64,000 nucleotides of DNA from CALJFL01 sp039964455. Lineage in GTDB: Bacteria > Pseudomonadota > Gammaproteobacteria > Pseudomonadales > Halieaceae. Location of the stretch: positions 1-64,000 of the forward strand of contig JBDVXK010000010.1 of the NCBI GenBank assembly GCA_039964455.1. The letters run 5' to 3'. Under the pieces are notes generated by a model. It saw only the letters and a list, made by a program, of their open reading frames with translations, ran no database searches and had not been told where the DNA came from. This document shows, one piece after another, positions 8,471 through 15,604 of the stretch; the first letter of the stretch is position 1; each line of letters begins with the position of its first letter. Position numbers and translations under genes: made by a program.

Positions 8471-8992
8471 CTAGCGGGGACCTATAGGCCGAAGTACGAG
8501 GATCTGTGATGGCTCCGACGTTGCTTGTACATCTCCGTCGCCGTTATAGCGGGCAACCACAACGCTGTGTTCGCCGCGTCTGACGTTTTCCAAAGCCCAG
8601 CTATTCTGTGTTTGCGGCTCGCCGTGATTGCTGCCATTCATAATCAGCTGCAGCAACTCACCTTCTTCAAGGCTGGGACTGACCGCTGCAATAACCGTGA
8701 AGCTCCCTGTGCCCATGGGGATAGTGCTGCCGTCTGCAGGTGCGCTTATGCGGATGGTGTACTCGATATCTTCTTCTACCTCTTCTTCGGCGTCGTCAAA
8801 CTCCGGCTCAGGGGTCGGTCGCATATCGGTTGCGGGGGTGGTGTTGGTAGGATTCAGCTTGACCTCTTCAGCCCCGCCCGGTGGAGGTGTATCGGTAAAA
8901 ACGACGTTGCCGTTACTGTCGGTGGTGCGGTAAACCTGGGCGCTGGCCAGGCCACTGGCCAGCATAGTGAATAAAAGTAATGTGCGTACCAT
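8471..8992 (-). CDS. DUF4124-containing exported protein
   Basis: Exported protein of 173 aa and unknown function. A signal peptide ends near ASA-QV (about residue 19). The DUF4124 segment follows at once (QVYRTTDSNGNVVFTDTPPPG), then a low-complexity Pro/Thr and acidic linker (DDAEEEVEED). A C-terminal Ig-like beta domain comes last (IRISAPADGSTIPMGTGSFTVIAAV...). The ATG at 8992 has GGAGAGGA just upstream. It lies between glnA and ntrBC, a neighbourhood such proteins often occupy in related bacteria, but nothing in the sequence links it mechanistically to nitrogen metabolism. Confidence 0.85.
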   Translation of the reverse strand: MVRTLLLFTMLASGLASAQVYRTTDSNGNVVFTDTPPPGGAEEVKLNPTNTTPATDMRPTPEPEFDDAEEEVEEDIEYTIRISAPADGSTIPMGTGSFTVIAAVSPSLEEGELLQLIMNGSNHGEPQTQNSWALENVRRGEHSVVVARYNGDGDVQATSEPSQILVLRPIGPR

Positions 8993-9082
8993 GGTCCTCT
9001 CCCCGCCTGTTTATTCAGGCAATCATACCGTATCAGAAATCGCTGCCTGACAGGAGTTCCGCTCTTTGGGCATTTTTCAGGC

Positions 9083-9112
9083 AAAAAAAAGCCCGCCAAT
9101 GGCGGGCTTTTC
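9083..9112 (-). terminator. Rho-independent terminator after glnA
   Basis: Read on the minus strand: arms AAAGCCCGCC and GGCGGGCTTT around a three-base loop, then a run of T (forward A run at 9083-9090). It lies 14 bp after the glnA stop and before the DUF4124 gene. Confidence 0.88.
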
Positions 9113-9126
9113 AGCTCTGCGTAGAC

Positions 9127-10533
9127 TTACACGGAATAGTACATGTCGAACTCAACCGGGTGAGTGGTCATGTTCAGACGCTCGATCTCCTCAGCCTTCA
9201 GTTCGATGTAGCCGTCGATCATATCGTCGCTAAACACACCACCCGCTTTCAGGAAGTCGCGATCTTCGTCCAGTGCAGCCAGTGACATCTCCAGGCTGGA
9301 TGAAACGGTGGGAATCGCTTTGCCTTCTTCAGGAGGCAGGTCGTACAGGTCCTTGTCAGCCGCATCGCCAGGGTGGATCTTGTTGGCGATTCCGTCCAGG
9401 CCAGCCATCAACATAGAGGCGAAGGCCAGGTAGGGGTTGGCGGTTGGGTCCGGGAAGCGAACCTCAACGCGCTTGCCCTTGGGGCTTGGCTCGTAAGGAA
9501 TACGGATTGAGGCAGAACGGTTGCGGGCCGAGTAGGCAAGCATTACCGGTGCTTCAAAACCGGGTACAAGGCGCTTGTAGGAGTTGGTTGATGCGTTGGT
9601 GAACGCGTTCAGTGCACGGGCATGCTTGATGATGCCGCCAATGTAGTACAGCGCTGTCTCTGACAGTCCTGCGTAGCCGTCTCCAGCGAATACATTCTCG
9701 CCATCTTTGGAAATAGACTGGTGAACGTGCATACCGGAGCCATTATCTCCAACAACAGGCTTGGGCATAAATGTTGCCGTCTTGCCGTAGGCGTGTGCAA
9801 CGTTGTGTACACAGTACTTGAGTACCTGTACTTCATCAGCTTTCTTGATCAGCGTGTTGAACTTGACGCCGATTTCACACTGTCCTGCGGTACCCACTTC
9901 GTGGTGGTGAACCTCGATAGGAAGGCCCATCTGCTCCATTGCCGAACACATTGCTGCGCGAATATCGTGCAGTGAGTCGACCGGTGGCACTGGGAAATAA
10001 CCGCCTTTCACACCAGGCCGGTGACCGATATTGCCATCTTCAAATGTGTGGTTGGATGCCCATGCTGCTTCTTCAGAGTTGATGCTGTAACCAGCACCGC
10101 TCATGTCGGCATGCCACTTCACGTCGTCGAAGACAAAGAACTCAGGCTCTGGACCGAAGTAGGCAGTGTCACCAACCCCAGTGGACAACAGATATTCTTC
10201 AGCGCGGCGAGCCACAGAGCGTGGATCGCGCTCATAGCCTTGCATGGTCATTGGCTCAACAATGTCGCAGCGCAGGATGACGGTTGTGTCATCGGTGAAT
10301 GGGTCGAGAATGGAAGTGCTGTCGTCCGGCATGAGGATCATGTCAGACTCATTGATACCCTTCCAACCGGCAATTGACGAGCCGTCGAACATCTTGCCGC
10401 CTTCGAAAAAGTCCTCGTCGACTTCGCCGTGCGGGATGGTGACGTGTTGCTCTTTACCGCAACTGTCGGTGAAGCGCAGGTCTACCCAGCGGGCTTCATT
10501 TTCTTTTATCAGGTTCAGAGTTTGCTCTGACAT
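9127..10533 (-). CDS. glnA: Glutamine synthetase type I (GSI-beta)
   Basis: Makes glutamine from glutamate, ammonia and ATP; a cytoplasmic dodecamer. It is 468 aa, as in the enteric enzyme. The start region with RFTDSCGKEQHV, the active-site blocks FDGSSIAGWKGI, GPEPEFFVFD, NGSGMHVHQS and NRSASIRIPY, and the C-terminal EFDMYYSV are intact. Tyr397 sits in the adenylylation loop DKDLYDLPPEE, so control by GlnE is expected (GSI-beta). The ATG at 10533 follows GGAGGAAAAGAG. A sigma-70-type promoter with a long leader precedes it; I see no sigma-54 element or NtrC palindrome here, unlike the GSII gene upstream. Confidence 0.98.
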   Translation of the reverse strand: MSEQTLNLIKENEARWVDLRFTDSCGKEQHVTIPHGEVDEDFFEGGKMFDGSSIAGWKGINESDMILMPDDSTSILDPFTDDTTVILRCDIVEPMTMQGYERDPRSVARRAEEYLLSTGVGDTAYFGPEPEFFVFDDVKWHADMSGAGYSINSEEAAWASNHTFEDGNIGHRPGVKGGYFPVPPVDSLHDIRAAMCSAMEQMGLPIEVHHHEVGTAGQCEIGVKFNTLIKKADEVQVLKYCVHNVAHAYGKTATFMPKPVVGDNGSGMHVHQSISKDGENVFAGDGYAGLSETALYYIGGIIKHARALNAFTNASTNSYKRLVPGFEAPVMLAYSARNRSASIRIPYEPSPKGKRVEVRFPDPTANPYLAFASMLMAGLDGIANKIHPGDAADKDLYDLPPEEGKAIPTVSSSLEMSLAALDEDRDFLKAGGVFSDDMIDGYIELKAEEIERLNMTTHPVEFDMYYSV

Positions 10534-10725
10534 CTCTTTTCCTCCATGGGATTATTTTGAAACCGCATGCGGCGGTATTGCAGGTTTGTCGGGTACGTAG
10601 CCATCCCCCCAGACACCGAATTCAAGCTCGGTGTTCCAAAGCGACAGCTGCGCCACAAAAATGATGCTGGCGTCACCTGGTTGAAGTTCAGAAAGTCTAG
10701 AAGACTGGTGATATAAAGCGCTCGT

Positions 10726-10754
10726 GTTATCCCCTTTATAATCTGCTTTGTCAA
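10726..10754 (-). promoter_or_regulatory. Sigma-70-type promoter of glnA
   Basis: Minus strand: perfect -35 TTGACA (10754-10749), 17-bp spacer, -10 GATAAC (10731-10726). The start would be near 10719, leaving a leader of about 185 nt. Confidence 0.6.
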
Positions 10755-10809
10755 GTTCTGCACCAGGACCGCAATCAGGGCCAAGCGCCAGTTTATTATT
10801 CGCCTGAAT

Positions 10810-10840
10810 AAAAAAAGGCCCGGCAATTGCCGGGCCTTTT
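10810..10840 (-). terminator. Rho-independent terminator after the GSII gene
   Basis: A near-perfect palindrome with 12-bp arms (AAAAGGCCCGGC and its complement) around AATT. A T-run follows in minus-strand sense (forward A run 10810-10816). It lies 17 bp after the GSII stop. Confidence 0.92.
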
Positions 10841-10856
10841 GTGATGCTGCGTTCGA

Positions 10857-11873
10857 TTAGAAGCCAGCTTCTTTGCAGGTCTTGACGATGGCAGCGGCCA
10901 CTTTATAGGGATCCGCGTTGGAGGCAGGCCGTCGGTCTTCCAGGCGACCTTTCCAGCCGTCTTCCACAGTACCAACAGGGATACGGATGGACGCACCGCG
11001 ATCGGATACACCGTAGCTAAACTCGTCGATAGACTGGGTTTCGTGCCTGCCGGTCAGACGCTGGTGGTTGTCCTCGCCGTAAACGCTGATGTGACGCTCG
11101 ATATTCTTGCCGAACTCGTCACAGATTTTGTGGAAGACCTGTTCGTCGCCGAGGTCGCGCATTGCGCCATTGGAGAAGTTGGCGTGCATGCCGGAACCGT
11201 TCCAATCGGTGTCGCCCAGGGGCTTGGGGTGCAGCTCGATGGCAAAACCGTATTTCTCGGCGGTGCGCTCGAGCAGATAACGGCCCAGCCAGATTTCGTC
11301 GCCGGCACGCTTGGCGCCCTTGGCGAAGATCTGGTATTCCCACTGGCCGGCTGCCACTTCGGCGTTGATGCCTTCGACGTTCAGGCCAGCTTCCAGGCAT
11401 ATGTCCAGGTGCTCTTCGATGATGTGACGGCCGAAAGCGTTTTTGCCGCCGACGGAGCAATAGTAAGGACCCTGTGGATCGGGGAATCCGCCGATGGGAA
11501 ATCCTGGAGGCCGGTTGGTTTCGGTATCCCACAGGAAGTACTCCTGCTCAAAGCCGAACCAAAAGTCCTCGTCGTCTTCGGCCTCGTCGATAGTGGCGCG
11601 GCCGTTGGAAACGTGGGGTGCTCCATCGGCGTTCAATACTTCGGTCATCACCAGGTAAGAGCTTTTGCGGTCGGGATCGGGGATGATGGCGACTGGCTTG
11701 AGCAGGCAGTCGGAATCACTGCCATCGGCCTGTTCGGTGGAACTGCCATCGAATGACCACATGGGACACTCTTCCAGCGTACCGCCAAAGTCTTCGCGGA
11801 CCATGGTCTTGCTGCGCAGGCTCTGGGTGGGGGTGTAGCCGTCTAGCCAAATGTATTCCAACTTACTTTTCAT
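10857..11873 (-). CDS. glnII: Glutamine synthetase type II (eukaryotic type)
   Basis: Second glutamine synthetase, 338 aa, of the short GSII class known from eukaryotes, rhizobia and actinomycetes. Visible blocks are LEYIWLDGYTPTQSLRSKT at the start, MWSFDGSSTEQ, FGFEQEYFLWD (metal ligands), GPYYCSVG, WEYQIFAKG, WNGSGMHANFS, RLTGRHETQSIDEF and RGASIRIPVGT. It lacks the Tyr adenylylation loop of GSI-beta, so control is expected at transcription. The ATG at 11873 is chosen over a frame open to 11963 because it gives the family N-terminus and because a sigma-54 promoter lies at 11973-11988. The AGAGAG before it is an acceptable ribosome site. Two NtrC-like palindromes lie further upstream. Confidence 0.95.
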   Translation of the reverse strand: MKSKLEYIWLDGYTPTQSLRSKTMVREDFGGTLEECPMWSFDGSSTEQADGSDSDCLLKPVAIIPDPDRKSSYLVMTEVLNADGAPHVSNGRATIDEAEDDEDFWFGFEQEYFLWDTETNRPPGFPIGGFPDPQGPYYCSVGGKNAFGRHIIEEHLDICLEAGLNVEGINAEVAAGQWEYQIFAKGAKRAGDEIWLGRYLLERTAEKYGFAIELHPKPLGDTDWNGSGMHANFSNGAMRDLGDEQVFHKICDEFGKNIERHISVYGEDNHQRLTGRHETQSIDEFSYGVSDRGASIRIPVGTVEDGWKGRLEDRRPASNADPYKVAAAIVKTCKEAGF

Positions 11874-11972
11874 CTTGCGTCTCTCTCGTGCTAAGGGTTT
11901 ATCTTGTGAAGAGCCCTGTACTGGTGGCTCTACTCTGGCAGGCACAAGGAAAGCAAGTATCATTCCAACTTC

Positions 11973-11988
11973 TGCAGCCCCCCGGCCA
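11973..11988 (-). promoter_or_regulatory. Sigma-54 (-24/-12) promoter of the GSII gene
   Basis: Minus strand: TGGCC (-24) and CTGCA (-12), with GG at 11987-11986 and GC at 11975-11974 exactly 10 bp apart. The predicted start is near 11962, about 89 nt before the ATG. Paired NtrC sites centre about 119 and 150 bp upstream of that start. Confidence 0.7.
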
Positions 11989-12072
11989 TAGAGGAAATGC
12001 CCCCAAAATGAGCGGGTTACCTGCGCAGTTGCCTGCTACGGGCGAAACATCTCTAACTTGCGGCACGAAAGG

Positions 12073-12089
12073 TGCGCCATAATAGCGCA
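12073..12089. promoter_or_regulatory. Promoter-proximal NtrC-like site of the GSII gene
   Basis: TGCGC and GCGCA half-sites seven bases apart, a variant of GCAC-N7-GTGC. Centred at 12081, 31 bp (three helical turns) from the stronger site at 12104-12120. Confidence 0.55.
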
Positions 12090-12103
12090 TATACGGCGGG
12101 ATG

Positions 12104-12120
12104 TGCACCAATTTGGTGCG
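12104..12120. promoter_or_regulatory. Strong NtrC site of the GSII gene
   Basis: TGCACC-N5-GGTGCG, a near-consensus NtrC palindrome centred at 12112, ending 8 bp short of the PP2C stop codon. With the weaker site it mimics the paired enhancer layout of enteric glnAp2. Confidence 0.75.
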
Positions 12121-12127
12121 ATGTGCA

Positions 12128-12925
12128 TTAGTTGGACTGGCTTGAGTCTACAATAACCACGGTGATATTGTCCGGCCCGCCGCGCTCAAGGGCGAGGTCG
12201 ACCAGGGACTTGCACGCTTCTTCTGGTGATCCCTGAACCATCCTGGCGCGGATTTCCTCAAATTCCACCGGGTTGTACAGGCCGTCACTACAGAGCAGGT
12301 ATCGGTCGCCTCCCTTGACGGATGAGTAACACATTTCCAGCCGCAGGGTCCTGTGCGCGCCGACAGAGCGAGTCAGAACGTGGGCGGTGTGGTGGTTTTC
12401 CATTTCCTGTTCGGTAAGCTCACCTCTCGCGTATTTTTCCTGTGCACGACTGTGGTCTAGTGTCAGTTGTTCCAGTTGCCGGTCGCGCAGGCGGTAGATT
12501 CGGCTGTCACCCGCCCATAACAGAAAGCAGTAATTGCCATGGGCGAGCATTGCGGCAACGGTGGTGCCTGGCCGGTGCTTGCGAAAGGCGGTGCGGCACT
12601 TCTCGTGGGCAACCTGCAATCGGGTTTCTATGTCCTGCAGGTTGGCCAGCACCGAGGGCTGCCGTGGAAATTCCCGGAGCTGCTCTACCACTGCACTGCT
12701 GGCGTAATCGCCCCTGCTTTGCCCACCAATGCCATCGGCTACAGCCCACAGGCGTTGTTCTGGCGAATCCAGGAATGCATCCTCATTGATGTGGCGCACT
12801 CGACCCACATCTGTATAGCTCGAGCTATGCCAGGTGATGGCGACTCCCGCGCTACTTCCGTAGCTGGCATCATGCTCAAAGCGGTCGGCGATTTCGGCAA
12901 CTTCTTGCAGTGGAATGTCTGTCAT
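12128..12925 (-). CDS. PP2C-family protein Ser/Thr phosphatase
   Basis: Metal-dependent phosphatase of 265 aa, soluble, with no membrane segment. The PP2C metal and phosphate motifs are in order: TDVGRVRHINEDAF, AVADGIGGQSRGDYAS, LLWAGDSRIYRLR, LTRSVG, LCSDGLYN and GGPDNITVVIVD. It follows the Ser/Thr kinase gene by 22 bp and probably reverses that kinase's action. The start is uncertain. ATG 12925 gives MTDIPLQEV with a weak ribosome site. ATG 12967 would overlap the kinase stop and add 14 residues, but its AGGA abuts the codon. Its 3' end lies beside the NtrC enhancer of GSII. Confidence 0.9.
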   Translation of the reverse strand: MTDIPLQEVAEIADRFEHDASYGSSAGVAITWHSSSYTDVGRVRHINEDAFLDSPEQRLWAVADGIGGQSRGDYASSAVVEQLREFPRQPSVLANLQDIETRLQVAHEKCRTAFRKHRPGTTVAAMLAHGNYCFLLWAGDSRIYRLRDRQLEQLTLDHSRAQEKYARGELTEQEMENHHTAHVLTRSVGAHRTLRLEMCYSSVKGGDRYLLCSDGLYNPVEFEEIRARMVQGSPEEACKSLVDLALERGGPDNITVVIVDSSQSN

Positions 12926-12947
12926 ATTCACTGGGGCCTGTTTGATT

Positions 12948-13895
12948 TCAATCCTTGAGCCAGTCATTCCTGAGTATACGAACCAGCTTTTCCGCCGTCG
13001 CAGGCCTTGCCCCCGGATCCTTCTGCAGGCATTGCATGGCGAGTTCGGCCAGGGCATCTGGTACCGGATGTTTGCTCACCTCGCGCGGGTCTGGAGGCAC
13101 TTCGTCGCGAATCTGGTCCAGCAGCTTATGTATGACGTCTCCCTGGAACGGGGTGGTGCCCGTGAGGGTTTCGTAGAGCAGGACCCCCAGGCTGTAGATG
13201 TCGGACTCGAATGAAATACCCGGGTCCCGATTAACTTGCTCGGGCGACATATACATGACAGTACCCTGCAGTTTTCCCTCGCCGGTCATCCCTGGGTCCC
13301 CGGCTGCTTCCTCATGGTTCTTCTCATCGTCCTCTATATCGGCCTCATGCCACACCTTGGCCAGCCCCCAGTCGAGCACCAGTATCTCCCCATAGGGGCC
13401 GATAAGAATATTGTCGGGTTTGATGTCGCGGTGCAGCACGCCCATTGAATGCGCGTAGCCCAACGCGTGCCCTACCTGCTCGAGCACCTCCATGAGCTGC
13501 GTCAGGTCATAGCGCTCTCTGTAGTCCAAGACCTCGCGCAGCGTATAGCCATGCACCAGTTTCATGGTGAAAAAAAGGTTACCCCGGTTGTCGCGCCCCA
13601 GTTCGTAGGTCGGGACGGTGTTCGGATGTTGCAGTGCCGCCGAAATGCGTGCCTCGCGCAGAAGCCGGCGGTTCTCAATGGGGTCATTGATGAACTCGGG
13701 ACGCAGGGTCTTGTAGCAGATTGTCCTGCGCAGGTGCAGGTCGCGGCAGGACTTAATCAGGGATTTGCCGCCCTTGGCGACAGTGGAGAAGTAGGCGTAG
13801 CGCGTGTTCTGGTTTAGTGTCTTAGGCAGGGGCGCGTCCATCTCTTCTGCGTAGAGAGGGGTCTCAGTATTTCTCTGTTGCCGAAATTCAGGCAT
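12948..13895 (-). CDS. Hanks-type Ser/Thr protein kinase (soluble)
   Basis: A 315-residue protein kinase taking up nearly the whole chain, without membrane anchor or sensor domain. The invariant Lys lies in TICYKTL and the helix-C Glu in LLREARIS. The catalytic loop is HRDIKPDN, the metal loop is DWG rather than DFG, and the activation-segment end is GTVMYMSPEQ, followed by SDIYSLGVLLYE. The Gly-rich loop is degenerate (AKGGKS). The ATG at 13895 is preceded by GGAG at 6-nt spacing; the longer frame to 14033 has no such site. It heads a kinase-phosphatase pair. No substrate is evident, although nitrogen genes lie next door. Confidence 0.92.
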   Translation of the reverse strand: MPEFRQQRNTETPLYAEEMDAPLPKTLNQNTRYAYFSTVAKGGKSLIKSCRDLHLRRTICYKTLRPEFINDPIENRRLLREARISAALQHPNTVPTYELGRDNRGNLFFTMKLVHGYTLREVLDYRERYDLTQLMEVLEQVGHALGYAHSMGVLHRDIKPDNILIGPYGEILVLDWGLAKVWHEADIEDDEKNHEEAAGDPGMTGEGKLQGTVMYMSPEQVNRDPGISFESDIYSLGVLLYETLTGTTPFQGDVIHKLLDQIRDEVPPDPREVSKHPVPDALAELAMQCLQKDPGARPATAEKLVRILRNDWLKD

Positions 13896-14023
13896 GAGTA
13901 GCTCCGTGAAACAGCTTTTGTTTGCCGGGAAAGCGGGACTTTCAGGGAAGTATACTCGCAGACTGATCGTTGGATCATCATTTGTTGAGATTGACTGGTG
14001 CTGCAGCAAGGCCGTCTTAGCGA

Positions 14024-14029
14024 TATAAT
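14024..14029 (+). promoter_or_regulatory. Candidate -10 element of thiI
   Basis: Perfect TATAAT 28 nt before the thiI ATG. The -35 region (CTGCAG) is poor, so only the -10 box is supported. Confidence 0.35.
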
Positions 14030-14056
14030 CCAAGGCTATTTTGCCGTACAGCCCCC

Positions 14057-15505
14057 ATGAAATTTGTTGTTAAGTATTTCGCGGAAATCACCATCAAGAG
14101 CAAGCCGGTACGCCGGCGATTTGTCACCCACCTGTTCGAAAACCTGAAGTCGGTGTTGCGCGAATATGACCCCGATATACGCGTCCGTAAACAATGGGAC
14201 CGGCTTTTCGTGGAGACTGGCAGCAGTGACACGCTGCTGTTGAACCAGTTGGTGGCGGCGATGTGCCGAACCCCGGGTATTACCTATGTTCTGGAGGGTG
14301 AGGAGTATCCACTGGGCGACCTGGCCGATGTCGCGCAACGGGCAGTGGAAGTCTACGGGCCCCGCCTTGCCAATAAAACGTTCGCGGTGCGCTGTAAGCG
14401 CAATGGCAGCCACTCTTTTACCTCGGTAGATGTGGAGCGGTCAGTGGGCGCGGTGTTACTCGATTCAACCAGCGCCTCCGGCGTCAATTTGAAACACCCG
14501 CAGATTACCGTGGCGCTGGAGATCAATGACGAGACGCTTTACGTGGTCAGCCAGCGCCACTGCGGCCCTGGGGGTTACCCGGTAGGCAGCCTGGACCCGG
14601 TGCTGTCGCTGATATCCGGCGGCTTTGATTCGACGGTTGCGAGCTATCTCACCATGAAACGTGGCATGTGCACGCACTTCCTGTTTTTTAATCTTGGCGG
14701 CCGCGATCATGAGATCGGTGTGAAGGAAGTGGCTCTTTACCTCTGGCAGAAGTTTGGCTGTCACCAGCGTGTTTTGTTTATCAATGTCCCTTTTGAAGAG
14801 GTGGTCGCCGAGTTGCTTACCAAGGTGGAAGACAGCCAGATGGGCGTCATCCTGAAGCGCATGATGCTGCGGGTAGCCGATCGTATAGCCGAGGATATGC
14901 AAATCGATGCGCTGGTTACCGGAGAGTGCGTTGCCCAGGTTAGCAGCCAGACCCTGCGAAATCTCGCTGTCATAGACCGGGTGACTGACCGATTGGTACT
15001 GCGCCCCCTGATCGCTACCGACAAAGAGGATATTGTTGCGATAGCGGAAAAGATCGGCACCCGGGAGTTTGCCGCCAATATGCCCGAGTACTGCGGTGTA
15101 ATTTCGGTGAACCCGACGACACGCGCCAGGTTGGACAGGATTGACGTGCATGAGCGCCACTTTGATATGAATATTCTTGATCGCGCGCTGGCCAACAGCC
15201 GACGTACCCGGATTGACCAGCTCGCTGGCGATGACCTTAAGCCCAGCGATGTTGAGGTCTTAACTGTGCCGCTGGCGGGCAGTACCGTGGTTGATATTCG
15301 CCACCCCGACGAGCAGGAGTTGGCGCCTTTGCGGCTCAACTCGCCGACGCTGAAAATTCCCTTCTATGAGCTTCACCGACGTGCCGATGAGTTGGCGCCT
15401 GACGCCAGTTACATGCTTTATTGCGGGCAGGGTGTTATGAGCCGACTGCACGCCTCATATCTTGCCGAATCGCGGGGTTTGACAGTCAAAGTCTATGCTC
15501 CCTGA
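14057..15505 (+). CDS. thiI: tRNA 4-thiouridine synthetase ThiI with rhodanese domain
   Basis: Adenylates U8 of tRNA and transfers sulfur to make 4-thiouridine; in species with the rhodanese tail it may also serve thiamine thiazole synthesis. The 482-residue protein has a ferredoxin-like/THUMP region (about 1-165), a PP-loop ATPase with SLISGGFDSTVASYL (about 177-190) and the conserved Cys in EYCGVISV. The C-terminal rhodanese domain (about 400-482) has Cys in MLYCGQGVMSRLHAS. All catalytic cysteines are present, so this is the long, enterobacterial-type ThiI. It diverges from the kinase gene. Confidence 0.97.
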   Translation: MKFVVKYFAEITIKSKPVRRRFVTHLFENLKSVLREYDPDIRVRKQWDRLFVETGSSDTLLLNQLVAAMCRTPGITYVLEGEEYPLGDLADVAQRAVEVYGPRLANKTFAVRCKRNGSHSFTSVDVERSVGAVLLDSTSASGVNLKHPQITVALEINDETLYVVSQRHCGPGGYPVGSLDPVLSLISGGFDSTVASYLTMKRGMCTHFLFFNLGGRDHEIGVKEVALYLWQKFGCHQRVLFINVPFEEVVAELLTKVEDSQMGVILKRMMLRVADRIAEDMQIDALVTGECVAQVSSQTLRNLAVIDRVTDRLVLRPLIATDKEDIVAIAEKIGTREFAANMPEYCGVISVNPTTRARLDRIDVHERHFDMNILDRALANSRRTRIDQLAGDDLKPSDVEVLTVPLAGSTVVDIRHPDEQELAPLRLNSPTLKIPFYELHRRADELAPDASYMLYCGQGVMSRLHASYLAESRGLTVKVYAP

Positions 15506-15556
15506 TACCCACATTTAGCGGCATTTTTCCGTACTGTCGGACAGGGGTCTTTGGGG

Positions 15557-15562
15557 TATAAT
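15557..15562 (+). promoter_or_regulatory. Candidate -10 element of typA
   Basis: TATAAT 43 nt before the TTG start of typA. No convincing -35 at 16-18 bp. Confidence 0.33.
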
Positions 15563-15604
15563 CCGCGACCTTTTTGTACGGCCCCTGCGGCCCGAGGACT
15601 TCCC

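Larger units (their letters stand above)
10534..10856. other. Intergenic region between glnA and the GSII gene
   Basis: A 323-bp gap. It holds the GSII terminator (10810-10840), a sigma-70-like promoter (10726-10754) and about 185 nt of glnA leader. I see no gene, NtrC palindrome or GG-N10-GC element in glnA orientation within it. Confidence 0.7.

Noticed and set aside
11043..11756. Long plus-strand open frame (about 237 codons) across the GSII gene
   Set aside because: It is antisense to a protein with full GSII motifs; such frames are common in GC-rich genes, and this one has no family resemblance.
11942..11955. GG-N10-GC sigma-54-like element on the plus strand
   Set aside because: It points away from any gene start, into the 3' end of the opposite-strand PP2C gene; chance match.
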